Positions 1 through 11,514 are shown, counted from the first letter of the stretch. The stretch: DNA of 64,000 nt from Spirodela intermedia (GCA_902729315.2 LR746276.1:6199169-6263168); one strand, 5' to 3'. The notes: generated by a model not told the origin, from the sequence alone. Numbers and translations: made by a program.

Positions 1-40
<40 letters not shown>
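1..40 (+). repeat. (GA)n microsatellite in GLR-A intron 3
   Basis: A pure GA run opens the window. Copy B has the same run at 38,257-38,290, preceded there by a GT run. Confidence 0.95.
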
Positions 41-41
<1 letters not shown>

Positions 42-2677
42 AATGAAGTTCTGTCTTTATTAGATGGAAGATTCCACTCCACTCGCACTTGTGCCCACCC
101 ATATTATACTTTATCCGAAGCCAATTGGCGAACTGATAAGCTACGAAATACCAGTCAAACAGGGACCGAGTGGTGGCCATCGAATTGACTGTCCAGGGCC
201 ACAAATCCAGCTCATGCCTCAGCGCTGGAAACTAAAGTTGCCAATTTTTTTGACGTGATCAATCATTACCAATGAAAGACATGGGATCCACGACTTCGAT
301 GCGAAAAAAGATGGAATCGAAGAAGAGTTACTGAACTGTGTGAGAAGACCAGTGTGGAGAAGATGAAGTAGAGCACGGTCCCAAACTGGTGCCCCGGCGT
401 CCCCCTGAAGTCCCCGTTGACTCGGTGTTCGAGGATCCACACGATGGCGCCAGTGAAAAAGAAGAAGGCCCCGATGACGCGCCAAAGCTCCGGCGTAAGA
501 GGCTTCAAGAAGATCCAAGCATTGTTTTCCCTGTGATCCCGGAGCGGCACCACCATGGATACTCCAGACTGAAGATAAGGCTGTGTGAAGTCTACTTTTC
601 TTGATCGATTAAAGGTGATCGTCACGTCCCCCACTAGGGCGTCATACTTCTGTTGGCCACATTATGTTGAAGATCACCGTCAGTTCCTGATGAATTTTCA
701 GGGAGAAGAGACGGAAACTGACCTGATCGAATATCATCTGGACGAGATCATTGTATTCTGCGACGTTGCCGCTGAGTTTTACTGTGGTGTACTCGATTGG
801 TAGAGCATAGGGCAACTCCATCACGGCGGCCTCGAACATCTCAAAGACGTACCCGCTAATAACGGTCTTGTCGGTGTCGGGGTTGACATGGACGCTCAGA
901 AGTGGGTAGAATCCCGGGTTCTCTGGATCTGGGACCAGCACCCTCAGCTTCTTCCCGGTCATTGGGTTCACCCATCCCTTGGGAATCACCCTAGTATTCC
1001 CAGGCCAGATGGCGGGAGACAGGTCTGCCTTGGTGTCCGAGGGCCGTTTCTTCGAGGTGCTCATCGTTCGGTTGATGCCATTCTCCGGCGTCCAGAACCC
1101 TAAGGTGCTCTCTTGCTGTCGGTGCAGGTTAACTATCTCGAGGGCTGGCGCATACAGCTGGCCATTGCTAAGGTTGAATTTCCCGCTCAGTCCGGTCAAC
1201 TCCATGCCACGGATTGTACGGAGAAGCATTGGACCTGTCTTCGATACCCCAAGCGCTTGCAGATCGTATGAAGGTTCTCCCGTGTCCAACTTGACGTAGC
1301 CTGGGTCGGCTGCGCCGACATTCTCAGCGGCCATGGCCATTAACCAGACAGTATCGTACGCCCACAGCCCCAAGACACTCGGCTCCGAGATCCTAGACTT
1401 GGGATTCTGCTTCTGGAACTCCCCAAGCAATCTCCTTTTGAACTTCTCGAGCTTGTCCGTGCTGTTGATGTAGGGTTTTACACCGATGAGAGTGCCAGTG
1501 GAGTGGGGACGAACAGATGGATCCATGATGCCCAAAAGGCTGGTCGACCCTTCGGACAAGATCCACGCGAACCCCTTGCTCATCATTCCCGCCTGGTTGA
1601 CCTTCGCGAAAAACCGAGAACACAGAGCCGGGGACATGTGAACAAGGAATACCCTGCTCTCCGTGTTCATCAGCTTGTACAGTTCCGTCAAGATGAGGTC
1701 ACCAGAGGCCGACGGCGGGAGTACGCACCTGTAAGGGATGCGAGCTCCGACGGCTTTAATGGCATCAACAAGATAAGGCACCACCCCGGTGCCGTACTCT
1801 GACTGCTATCAGAACCACCTGTTTCCACCCCTAGAACTGCACGAGGGCTGCCACAGACTGCGCCTGGAATGAGTCGTTCAGGGCAGCACGGACGAAGTAG
1901 GGGGTCTTCACAGGCGAGAGAGATGGGCTCGTCGCCGAGGAGACGATTGGGACCCTGACCCTGTTTCCTAGGTCAACGATGAATCCTGCCTCGTCGGAAG
2001 TCTGTGGACCGATGATCGCATGCACTCGTTCAAACCTCAGCAGATCGACGGCTGGATCCGAGCTCAGGCAGGAAATTAAATGAAGGGGAGATGGTTACAT
2101 AATTGTGGAAAATACTGCAAATCCTGTCCTGAATTGAACGGAAACACTTTCACGCAGAAATTTACATGACGAATCTGACCAGCAGCTAGGGGGATCGTAG
2201 AAACAAGGTCATCATTCCGACTTATCATCGAAAGCACCAACGGAAAATATATTAAGTATAGTATTCTTGAGTTTTTATGGGCTCCAACATAACTAGAGAA
2301 CAAGTATAATTAAGAACAATCGATAAAAAATTATAACAGATTGAACGAGTGGATGATTAATCATCAAGTTTGAGAGAGACTGTACCCACAGAGGCGGCTG
2401 TAACGGTGTCCCGTCGCGAATCTCTGAAATGGAGGTCCAGCCTCGTGGCATAGTTCGGGTGCTCCGCGTAGAAGTCGGAGACGGCTATCTGCATGCAGAG
2501 GCGCGTTATCTTCCCCACCGGGGATCCGAGATCTACGATAACGCCGACCTTGAACGGTGACGACGAAGGACCGTCACGGCCCACCTCCCTGTCCATCCGC
2601 GGCGTAGCTTGGGAAGAATAGAAGGAAAACAGCAAGAGAAAGAAGAAGAGGAATGTTTCGCTTCGAAGGGCTTCCAT
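1..2677 (-). pseudogene. Glutamate receptor-like channel, copy A: damaged and cut by the window edge
   Basis: Three of the five exons seen in copy B are present: exon 1 (2677-2386), exon 2 (2051-723) and exon 3 (649-337). Exons 4 and 5 lie left of the window, and positions 1-336 are intron 3. The frame is broken twice in exon 2. A TAG at 1831-1833 replaces the tyrosine codon of copy B, and 5 bp present in B are missing near 1807. A separate in-frame 3-bp loss removes one residue. The rest still reads as the signal peptide, the amino-terminal ligand-binding-like domain, the S1 half of the glutamate-binding domain and M1. From about 40 to 1790 it is nearly identical to copy B. Most likely it is a pseudogene. 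A short amino-terminal product or a restart after the break cannot be excluded. Confidence 0.85.
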
Positions 2678-2829
2678 GTCTTCTCATTGAGATCAGGGAC
2701 AGAGAGTGAGAGATAGGGAGATGTTCAAAGCAAGGTGGGTAGAAGACGGGAGTCCTCGAGGAGGCAGATGAAGGCCAAGTGTTCCTACGGTTTGAACTAT
2801 CACCAAATTTTCAGCCCTCCGATGAGACT

Positions 2830-2883
<54 letters not shown>

Positions 2884-3470
2884 CTATGGTCGGAAATATC
2901 GCCAGATTTTTCAACCGTCAATGAGACTTCGGCGAGTCTTCGAAAACGAGAGGACGAGACGAAGAGGGCTTTATACCACTAGTGCAAAATAGTGATCCGA
3001 GGTCTTCACGGCTGGCAGTCGGGAGCAGCTCCCACGAAGATGCAGTCAAGGTTAACCAGATTCCATAGTGGTGGGCGGCGTGAAGACAAAGCCTTTTAAG
3101 TCCGATCCGTCCCACTGGGTCCATCTTTGAAAAACGGAAAGGAACCATATGGGAAGCCTTCGTGCCAGAGCCGCCTCTGGAATTCTTATATTTTTTCCCA
3201 CCAAGTCAACCTCCAACGTAGCTTTATGAAGGGCTAGAGTCAGGAGGAGCACCTACAATCGACTCATGCTTCAAGCTATGTCGGAGCGTTTCACCATTTA
3301 CTGAGTTTCACCATTAAGATATGTCGGAACGTGAAAACTCGAGGAGCGTTTCCACGTTCCTTGAGTTTTCAGCACAAGAACAGGGACCAGTACGGGCTGA
3401 CTTCGGGTTGGGTTGGTTGAAGCTTGATCATATATCTTTTCAAAAAGCGATTCTAGTGACTAATTGGTGA
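2678..3470 (-). promoter_or_regulatory. GLR-A 5' leader and upstream region
   Basis: This tract lies upstream of the GLR-A start on the minus strand and is homologous to 40,937-41,570 upstream of GLR-B. It contains a GA run at 2836-2880. The stretch matching the B TATA-like site reads as an A-rich run followed by TATAAG around 3185-3200, so the longer TATATAAG of copy B is not kept. No coding signal was found. Confidence 0.4.
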
Positions 3471-3870
3471 AGAGCGAAGAAGATGGAGCCTATGATCGTG
3501 TCAATAGCGCACTGGCCAAGCCCATTAAAGCTCATTCCTTATTGAGAGGTCGTAAATAACCTCGTGTAGCCCTAAGAATAATCGGAGAAGAGATTGGTTC
3601 GAGGTTTACCTCTTTCGCTCCGCAAGGAGAGGCCGTGAGAGTCACTTATCCATCGCCACCGCCGCCATACCTCGCCACCACCACCACCGCTGCCACCTTC
3701 CGCCGTCCACTGCCACCTTCGAGAGTCCGCTGCCACCTTCCGTCCCGATCGTTTTATTTCAAATATTGTAGGAAATCACTCGGTCTTGCTTTAGTTAACT
3801 TTCTTAGTCTTTAGAACTTAGCATGAACGAAGTCTAATTTACTTATCTAAGATACTTCGGTCATTTTCAT
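3470..3870. other. Unit-A-specific insertion, unclassified
   Basis: This segment has no counterpart between the flanking matched sequences in unit B (about 41,540-41,600). It contains a short GC-rich run of CCACC/CCGCC triplet-like repeats (about 3650-3740). I saw no terminal repeats and no open frame I trust. Confidence 0.4.
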
Positions 3871-4893
3871 CATCTGGGACCAGTCTCTTCACGATGGGCT
3901 GACCAAGTCAACATGTGAACCTAATACTTTTGACAAGAGTATGTTGGAAATTCCCTCCCAGCTCACCGCCCTTGCCAATAGAGCTGCCATCAACCCCCTC
4001 TCTCCTTATCTATATGCCCAAAAAAAAGTATACAAGCGATGAATAAGAGAATACTAAGATGCGAGCCAGACAATTTCTCAATTCTGAAAGCCGTCGTTTT
4101 CCCTTCTTTTCTCGGTCGTCGCTTTTACCTTTTTTTTATTTCGTAATCCCTAGGGTACGTTAGGACACAACAGCTTAACAGATCTCGCTACTATCTCTGC
4201 CTCGGCTTCTAACGGTGTTCATGGATAATCGTAGGTCGTTGGTGACCTGATGAAACTCCGATTCGATCAGCCTCGTGGCTGGTAGCCATCTATCTCGTCC
4301 CGATCGTAAGTAGAGGTTCACCATGATGGGAGTGAGGTCCTTTCAGTCAACCATTCGGTATGTGTTTGCCCCCAAACTATATATTAGATCCACCGGACGA
4401 CAGACTCAATTCCGCAGTGATTACGAGTCGTCATCGGACGTATCCACCGATAGAATCGTAGAATTTCAGCTTTTGGGGAAATCCACCGAAGCTTGGCTGA
4501 TAGATAGATTCCTGCCCTGCTGCTACTGGAGGGAAATAAAATAAATCAAATGGTTATTTCTTCACCGGCGCCGCCATTTCTTTTTCGTGGTATGAGTCGT
4601 TCATCTATTTATTGAAAAAATCTTTCGATTCGTCCGCGCAGGATACAATGTTCTTGCGTTATAAGTGAGAATGCCTTCTGCGGAGATTTTAATTTATTTA
4701 ATTTTTTATTTTAGATCTGTAAAAATGCTCGTCATTTTCCGAAAACTGACCACGATTCCTTGCTTGGTCTGCATCGAGAATTATTGGATTTCTTTCTGTG
4801 TCTACAACATACCTCTCCCAGCTATCTACACAGTAGATTTCTCTACCTAACGCAAACACGCCACTAAGAAGCTCTAACCCCTCTTTCTCAGGT

Positions 4894-4965
4894 TGCTACT
4901 GCAGAGATTCTGAAAAGACAGGAGAAAAAGTACGAAATCACTTGTTTCGACGGCATAACCTAATC
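4894..4965 (+). pseudogene. Possible relic exon (weak Alba-like resemblance)
   Basis: After a pyrimidine-rich CTCAG acceptor-like site, an open stretch begins VATAEILKRQEKKYEITCF and stops after a few more residues. The same exon-like stretch is kept at about 42,593-42,664 in unit B with one change near its end. The start faintly resembles the helix of Alba-type nucleic-acid-binding proteins (…AT..AEILK…). No full domain is present, and a candidate preceding exon would read into a stop. The identification is a guess. What is seen is only a short exon-like frame conserved between the two copies. Confidence 0.2.
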
Positions 4966-5604
4966 AAACTGAATAGACATCGAAGTCATGATCCTTCACA
5001 TAAATTTCAGCTACGGTTAACGAATGCCATGCAAGCAAGGCAAAGGTAGCTTGCTGGAGTTTTGTGCATTGCTCTATGCATATGGTTCGTGAATGATAAA
5101 TCTCAAGAGATGTCCGCCGACCGGCGGGATCGTACTTACTCCGGAACAAAAGCTTAATGTGTATTGTGTTGCTTGAGAAAGAGCTTAACATTAAGAGAAA
5201 CGGACTCATCAATTGGTATAGATGCGTAATGTGTTATTGATTCCACAGTGTCGGTAAACTTATTGAGAAGGTCAACAACCTAATGTCTTCATGTCCCGAT
5301 GTCTGGTCTTCGTAAATACTGAAGTCGCTCTTCTCTCATTTAGGTTTCAGGAAGGTTGCGAGCTTGTCAACCTCAAGGTCATGTCTTCTTGAGTCAACGT
5401 AATTCCATGCGTGCCGTTGTTCAACAACTTCAACATTTATCTCGTGCAGGAAGAGAGTGCCAGAAACCGACCACTGGGTGGTATCCCGGCCAAACGAAAG
5501 AAAACCGGATTGGGCCTGAACTAGTACACTGGTAATATCTCTCCATCGCCGTTTAGCCCTGATTCGGCTTTCCTTTGGCAGACGTGGATACCATTTCAAC
5601 AAAA

Positions 5605-5890
5605 ACGTCTCTCTCTCTCTCTCGCTCTCTCTCTCTCACTCTTACTCTCACTCTCACTCTCTGCCTCCTTCCCTCCCTTCCTCCCTCCCTCTCCAGCTAG
5701 CCTCCTATCTCTTATCCTCTCTGTTCGTGTCTGCGCGCTCTTGTGTTTGTGCGTGTATCCCCCCCCCTCGCTCTCTCTGTCTCTGTCTCTCCCTTGTGTG
5801 TGTGTGCGTGTCTTTCTCTCTCTCTTTCCCTCACTCACCCGCCCGCAATCAGTCTCTCTATTCCTCCCTCTCATTCTCATTTCACGTCCT
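5605..5890 (+). repeat. CT-rich low-complexity tract
   Basis: Mixed CT and TCTG repeats with short C runs. Unit B has only a short CT run at the matching place (43,309-43,327), so the length differs strongly between copies. Confidence 0.8.
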
Positions 5891-6493
5891 TTTAAACCCT
5901 TTCCTCTTTTCCTTGAAGGTGATTCTCGCGGAGACTACTTTCAGCTTTCGGCGAGCATAAGGGTCCCTTGCGTGAGCCAGCCCCCGATGACGGATGGCCC
6001 CAGCAACGGCCGGTTGGGCGGGGGAGGGGGGTTGGCGGGGGAGCCCATAAAATAAAGTGGGGCAGAAAGCGCGACTGGTCCACTAGCAGTCCGCGGGTAC
6101 AACCCTTGTGAGACGGCGCCACCAGAGCGACACACAGTTAACGACGGCGGGATTTGGGGGGAATGCGACGGCGGAGGCATTCAATCTTCCGCAACCCGCC
6201 CAGGGGGAAGCAAACATAAGACGTGACTCACCTACCCTAGTGACGCTTATTAAAACCTATCGATGGGTAAAACTCTCTCTCCCCTGTCTGTCTCTCCCCT
6301 CATCTCTTCCCCCTACTCTATTCTATATAGATCTTCCTCTCTCTGTCTCTCTCTAGCTCTCTCTCTCTTCTCTTTCTCTCCCTGACATGTGTATATGTAG
6401 AGGACGGGCTAGAAGCGGGCCGCTTCTACCATTTCTAACCACTCCACTTTACCAGATAAATCCGGTTTGCTTTTAATGTCCGGCGGCGTACCG

Positions 6494-6500
6494 TATAAAT
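6494..6500 (+). promoter_or_regulatory. Likely TATA box of GDU-A
   Basis: TATAAAT lies about 105 bp before the GDU-A start codon, just ahead of a CT-rich leader. The matching site in the inverted copy is at 44,185-44,191 on the minus strand, at a similar distance from its ATG. Confidence 0.5.
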
Positions 6501-6602
6501 TTCCCCCTCCTACTCTTCTATGGACCTCTGGGTCTACTCCCTCTCTCTCCCTCTGTCTCCCTGTTTCTGTTTCTCTCTCTCTCGTTGTCTGCGATACTAG
6601 GG

Positions 6603-7082
6603 ATGGGGAGCGTCACCTTCCTCGGATCGGCGGCGACGATAGCGGCGCAGCACTCGCCTACGGCGCAACAGCACTCAACGTGGTGCTCTCCCGTGCCGTA
6701 TCTGTTCGGGGGCCTGGCGGCCATGCTGGGGCTGATAGCGTTTGCCCTCCTCCTCCTGGCCTGCTCCCACTGGAAGCTCTCCGGCTACGGGGAGCAGGAG
6801 AACAGCGGCAGCGATACCCAGAGCGGGGATGCCAAGGGTGAGGATGGTGATGCCGCCAAGGCCACATGGGCCCCACGGGAGCAGAGGATCGTCGTGATCA
6901 TGGCGGGGAATGAAAAGCCCAGCTTCCTCGCCACCCCACTTTCTGGTGGAGCCTCTTATTTTGGAGACTGCTCCGGGACGGAGAAGGTAGGCGTCGCCGA
7001 GAAGGAGGTGGAAGATTGGACGAAGAGGATGACAGGGAATAGAGACTATGGCGACTCGGAAGCGGTTCAGGTTGGCCACTGA
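6603..7082 (+). CDS. GLUTAMINE DUMPER family protein, copy A (VIMAG intact)
   Basis: This is a single-exon frame of 159 residues. Start is the ATG at 6603; the same frame extends upstream only through non-ATG codons. A hydrophobic segment at about residues 33-54 gives one membrane span. The cytosolic part carries the family hallmark VIMAG at residues 98-102, followed by NEKPSFLATP. Known for the family: Arabidopsis GDU1 is a small membrane protein that alters amino-acid export. It works with the ubiquitin ligase LOG2, and the VIMAG motif is needed for function. Length and layout fit the family, so the copy looks functional. It is on the opposite strand from the flanking GLR gene. Unit B holds the same gene inverted at 43,620-44,105. 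The leader is CT-rich, and a long CT tract follows the gene. Confidence 0.88.
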   Translation: MGSVTFLGSAATIAAQHSPTAQQHSTWCSPVPYLFGGLAAMLGLIAFALLLLACSHWKLSGYGEQENSGSDTQSGDAKGEDGDAAKATWAPREQRIVVIMAGNEKPSFLATPLSGGASYFGDCSGTEKVGVAEKEVEDWTKRMTGNRDYGDSEAVQVGH

Positions 7083-7134
7083 AAGCATAAAGGCCCCAGA
7101 GAACTGCTACAACCTAGTGGGACGCGGAGAAGAA

Positions 7135-7758
7135 ATATCTCTCTCCCTCTCTCTCTCTCCCTCTACTCCTCGCTCCCTCTCTCCCTCTATCCCTCGCTCC
7201 CTCTCTCCCTCTATCCCTCGCTCCCTCTCTCCCTCTACCCCTCGCTCCCTCTCTCCCTCAGTGTCGTCATCTGTCTCTCAGTCCCTCCGACTCAACACTC
7301 CTCTCCCTTTCCGTTTCTCCTGTTTCCTTCTCTTTCCCTCTCTCCTCCATCTTTTTCTCTCTCCCTCTTCCTTCCCCTCCTCGGTCACCTTGCATTCTTC
7401 TCTCTCTTTCGCTCTCTGTCGTCTTTTCTCTCTCTTTATCTCTCTCTTTCCGTTTCGTTCTCTCTCCCTCTTCCTTCCCTCTTCGGTCACCTTGCATTCT
7501 TCTCTCTCTTTCGCTCTCTGTCGTCTCTCTCTCTCTCTCTTTCCGTTTCGTTCTCTCTCCCTCTGTCTCTTTCCATACCTCTCTCAACCCTCAGTCGTCC
7601 TCTCTCTCTCTCTCTCTCTCTTTCCGTTTCGTTCTCTCTCCCTCGGTCTCTTTCCATACCTCTCTCAACCCTCAGTCGTCCTCTCTCTCTCTCTCTCTCT
7701 CTTTCCGTTTCGTGCTCTCTCCCTCTGTTTCTTTCCATACCTCTCTCAACCCTCAGTT

Positions 7759-7827
<69 letters not shown>

Positions 7828-7930
7828 TTCTTTCTCTCCCTCTCTCTCCTTCCATCCTTCTCTCGAGCCTCAGTCGTCCTCTCTCTCCCTCTCTCCCTCC
7901 TTTTCTCTCTTTTTCTTTCTGTGTAGTTGT
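7135..7930 (+). repeat. Very long CT-rich array with higher-order repeats
   Basis: The tract is about 800 bp of CT repeats. Inside it are larger units: a short CCCTCGCTCCCTCTCTCC-type unit at 7165-7255, and a roughly 85-90-bp unit with TTTCCGTTTCGT and CAACCCTCAGTCGTCC segments repeated at about 7540-7770. A pure (CT)n run spans about 7762-7823. Long open frames across it on both strands are low-complexity artefacts. Unit B has a much shorter tract at 44,750-44,990. Confidence 0.9.
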
Positions 7931-9190
7931 CAAGAAACGTAAATAACGGACGAAGATGAGAGAGAGGGTGTAACCAGGGAATGAATTCTCCCACCCTTTC
8001 TTCCTTCTTCCCATAGGCTTTTCTGATTTTCCGTTTCTCTCTCTCTCTGCCTCTGCGTCGTCTTCCTCGAGATATATTAGGTGACCAAATCCAACAATGA
8101 TCGCCGATTTTCGTATCGGTCTTTAAATGGACCGAACAGGCCCGACGACTCAGTAGTGTGTTGTGTCTCTTGCCGGAAATGTTGTAAAGATATTATTTAT
8201 TAGATAACAATAAAACATTTCTGTTATCTGGGCTTCACAGCGTCTTCTAATCTAAGCCCCAAACCCAGTATCGGTTCACAACATGAACTGTTACCTATGT
8301 AGGGAGGAGTAGAAATACATTGTTTGGCTTACTAGGAACATGAATCAAGAAGAAAGGAGTGACTTCTCACTTAGTTTCCCCCCCCCCAAGAGTTGTGACG
8401 TACAAATAACAAAAAAAAATAGTAGCATATCTTTTTGTTTGCTTGGCACAACGATATGCATAGTATGAGTCAACATATGATTTTCCATGAAAAAAATACT
8501 GTTAGGTCACAAATGCAAAACCTGAGGTATAGTAGACATTCTTTTGGAGGCGAATAAACCGAAAGATATGGCATCAAGATATGTAATGTAGACTACTCAC
8601 TTTTGTGGTTTCAAATAAAAATTCTTTACAGACGTAAAATAAAGCTATATTAAAATGACTGTAACTGAAAATTAACTATTATAATCTACTAGAAATTAGA
8701 ATTATCGAAGTGTACACAAATAAAATTGTTGAAATTTAATAAATAAAAGCTATTCTTATTCTAAGTACATACCTAGAAGTGTCACTTCTTCAAGATTAAA
8801 ATGCAATAGAGGTTTTGATTCTGGGGAGGTGGCCAGTAGATGCATATAATCCAGTTGAACATACTTCAGTAGACACAACCCTATGATGCGTTATAATCAA
8901 GGTGGAAAGTAATCACAAAATCTGGAAATAATGAAAATTTTCCATTTCTCATCACCCTTCCTTCCATGTATTCGTTCATATTTGTCTCCAAGATGAAACA
9001 TGATGCTGACAGCACATTATTAGACTGCTGGAATTATGAGTTATATAGATAAACACAATCTGAGAATAAGAATTTTGTACACTATTTCATCTATGGTATG
9101 TCATTGGTATGGGATTTCTCATTTCTTCTGATTGGAAAACTCCTCTCCCCAAAGGTGATAGAAATTCTTGCAGCAATGATGCAGCATCGA
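7930..9190. other. Duplicated non-coding tract, copy A
   Basis: AT-rich sequence homologous to about 45,000-46,220. No gene, RNA or mobile element is recognisable. Segments such as the TTATTTATTA(G/A)ATAACAATAAAACAT region (8190-8220 and 45,280-45,310) are well kept between the copies. Confidence 0.5.
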
Positions 9191-10410
9191 ACCACCCCAT
9201 GTCAGATCTGTAGCTGCAGGCAAACGAAGGAAAGAGTCAAGACATTCCACGCTCTCAACAAAACCGTCTGACGACAGAACAGCATGGCAAGGGAAATGGT
9301 AGTGTCTTGGCGTCATCTCAGGAAGAACGGTTTCAGGGCACCCCTCGTCCACAACGGTACCATAAACCTCCCGAGAGAAGTGATTATCTTTATTATTAAC
9401 TTAATTTACGTTTTGAAAAAGGCTATAAGAGAGCCACGAGGCTTAGAGGACAAGGGAGCATTCAGAGAATGAATATTTATTCTTTTTGATCTCTGATCCC
9501 GTCGCCCCAGCTTAGGTTGGTCGCGAGGGCCCGCTGCTCCCGGTCTGGAGCTTGCCCCCTCCTTTGCTCCATTCTCTTTTCCCGTTACTCACCCTCTCCG
9601 CCTTGTCACGTCAGCTAGCTCTCACTTAGCCACAGACGAGAGCGCCTTTCTCCGCTCTTGCTACCCGCTACCATTGTCTTCATTCTTTTCTTTTTCCCCC
9701 TCTGCTGTCAACGATCGTCGCCGTCTACCACCGTCGCCACCTCCATCCGTACCTCCGCACTTCATGGTTCTATTCCCCAATCGCTGCCACTGCTGACCAA
9801 CCCCGCTCTTAACGTATTCCCTTATCATCTTTATCATCATTTCTTCTCTTCGCACACCTATCCACTTATCAGGCAAAGCCCAAAACCATTTTTCGTCCAC
9901 ATCTTATAGACCGCCGTCCACTGACCCACGAGAGCTTGTTTCGAGATCCCAACAGGTTGGGGCCATCCCCAACCTCTCCGTGACTGTCGCCACCAAATAA
10001 TCTGCTGACTATCCCGCGATATCACCATCGAATCAACGACCTTCCACGATATGGTAAACTCTTTTACTTCTCCATTATTTGTGCATTTAATATATCATCT
10101 TGCACCTCTGTTGCTTGAGTGATCATAGGATAGCTAGATTAATTTTATTTGCTTGATCATTAACCCGTGAAAAGGAAGATTTTCTGACGTGTTATAAATC
10201 ACTCCTATCAGCACTTTTCTCAAACAGCTGGATTCTACTCATTTATCAATTACAGGTGTTTTATCTAAGATATGTCGAGATTTATTTGTTCGTTCTTTTA
10301 ATCTTTAGTATATTTTCTGGCATAGTTTATATCTTATATCCTACACCCTTTTTTTCATCCGCATCTGGCACAGTGTTTTTTTTTCTTATATCACCCTTTC
10401 TTTCTTTTTC
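9190..10410. other. Unit-A-specific sequence, possible insertion of unknown type
   Basis: At this point unit B carries unrelated sequence (46,222-46,690) followed by exon 2 of the RRM-like gene. The A segment has a C-rich block at 9480-9960 flanked by AT-rich sequence. Short open frames exist (9119-9352 minus, 9658-9909 plus), but I recognise no domain and found no clear terminal repeats. Confidence 0.35.
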
Positions 10411-10414
10411 TCTC

Positions 10415-11202
10415 ACCCACTGACCCCCCCACCTCCTGCAGATCACAATGCCCTATCTTGGGTCCAAGTCAAGATCCACCCTCTCCACACTGACCCCCCC
10501 ACCTCCTGCAGATCACAATGAGATAACAAATCGTTCAACGGTTAAAATACAAGATCAAGAGTATAAAAAAAAGACGTAGTCTCCTTCAAGATTATCCAGT
10601 TGAGGATTAGGGTTGAAGTACCAAACAAAGTAGTTTATAATTATTTCGGGTGTAGCATTGCTGCCCGGGTGAAAGGTGACCAGCATCGAGCGATACTCCT
10701 CGTGTGGCGGCTCCATCATGTGAATGTAAGGACCCTGTAAGGCCTCTGCCAAGCTCGGCTCCAGCTGACGCCCTGCATCGCTCTCTCTCGACTCCTTGAC
10801 GAGCTCATTGTTAAAGATGATCCTACCCACGCCATCATGGATGGCTACGATGCTCCTTATCCCAGGATCACGATTGGCGTAAAAGAACTGGAGAGTGATG
10901 GGATTCCTTGCGCAGTACGCCGTTAGGAAGATGGGGGTATCGTTTTGCGAGGTTTTTGGGTTCCCTTGATGAAGGGGATCTAGGATGGCCTCCGCCTCGA
11001 GTAATAGACGTTGGAAGACGTCGGTGGGGGCGTTCTTCGCTCGTCGGACCATGTTGGGGAACCCCATCGATTCGAGCCACATCCACAGGACAACGACTTT
11101 CCTGGCCTCGACAGACTCCTTGTTCATGAGCTTCACCCTCTCATAAACCTGGCCCTCAATCCAATGGAGGCGTAGAAGGTCCTGGGTGATTGGCAAGGCC
11201 AT
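10415..11202 (-). pseudogene. RRM-like C-terminus protein, copy A: truncated and frameshifted
   Basis: Exon 1 (11202-10622) reads MALPITQDLLRLHWIEGQVY onwards and is close to the intact copy B at 47,605. The intron (10621-10506) keeps GT and AG ends. Exon 2 begins at 10505, but its first G run has one extra base relative to B, which shifts the frame. After about 65 bp homology stops, so the C-terminal half seen in B is missing. A roughly 35-bp piece carrying the splice acceptor is duplicated just beyond (10,415-10,449 and 10,485-10,519). If intron 1 were retained, a 215-residue protein would be possible. The family is not one I can name. Confidence 0.7.
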
Positions 11203-11296
11203 CAGTGGAGGAGGAAGAGACCGTCGAGAAGGAATAGGATCGGTTGGCTCTTCTTAGGGTTTTGATGCGGTAGCAGGAGTCTATGAGAGGTTTCCA

Positions 11297-11302
11297 TTTA
11301 TA
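11297..11302 (-). promoter_or_regulatory. Likely TATA box of the RRM-like gene, copy A
   Basis: TATAAA on the minus strand lies about 95 bp before the start codon and is conserved at 47,702-47,707 in copy B. The downstream gene is damaged. Confidence 0.5.
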
Positions 11303-11407
11303 CCGTGGAGAGTGCACTATTTGGTGACGGAAACGGCAGAATGGGCGTCGTTCCGAATGGGAATGGGGAAAGAACTTTTAGGTGGCGACAGTTGTAAACT
11401 CCCGAAA

Positions 11408-11469
11408 TCCTTCTCTTTTTCCCTCTCCCTCTCTCTCTCCCCCCTCCCTCCCTTTCTCTCTCTCTCCCC

Positions 11470-11514
<45 letters not shown>

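Larger units (their letters stand above)
3870..5890. other. Duplicated non-coding tract between GLR-A and GDU-A
   Basis: The tract is homologous to about 41,590-43,380 with frequent substitutions and small indels. Short open frames occur in both copies (for example 4665-4850 and 42,369-42,554), but no family is recognisable apart from the weak match listed separately at 4894. From about 5605 it becomes CT-rich repeat. Confidence 0.4.

Noticed and set aside
6585-6602. Longer GDU starts (six codons upstream in both copies)
   Set aside because: The upstream codons are TTG or GTG. The ATG at 6603 (44,105 in B) is the first usable plant start.
7048-8014. Long open frames on both strands (292 and 175 codons)
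   Set aside because: They are translations of CT/GA repeats (runs of Leu-Ser and Arg-Glu) with no domain and differ completely in unit B.
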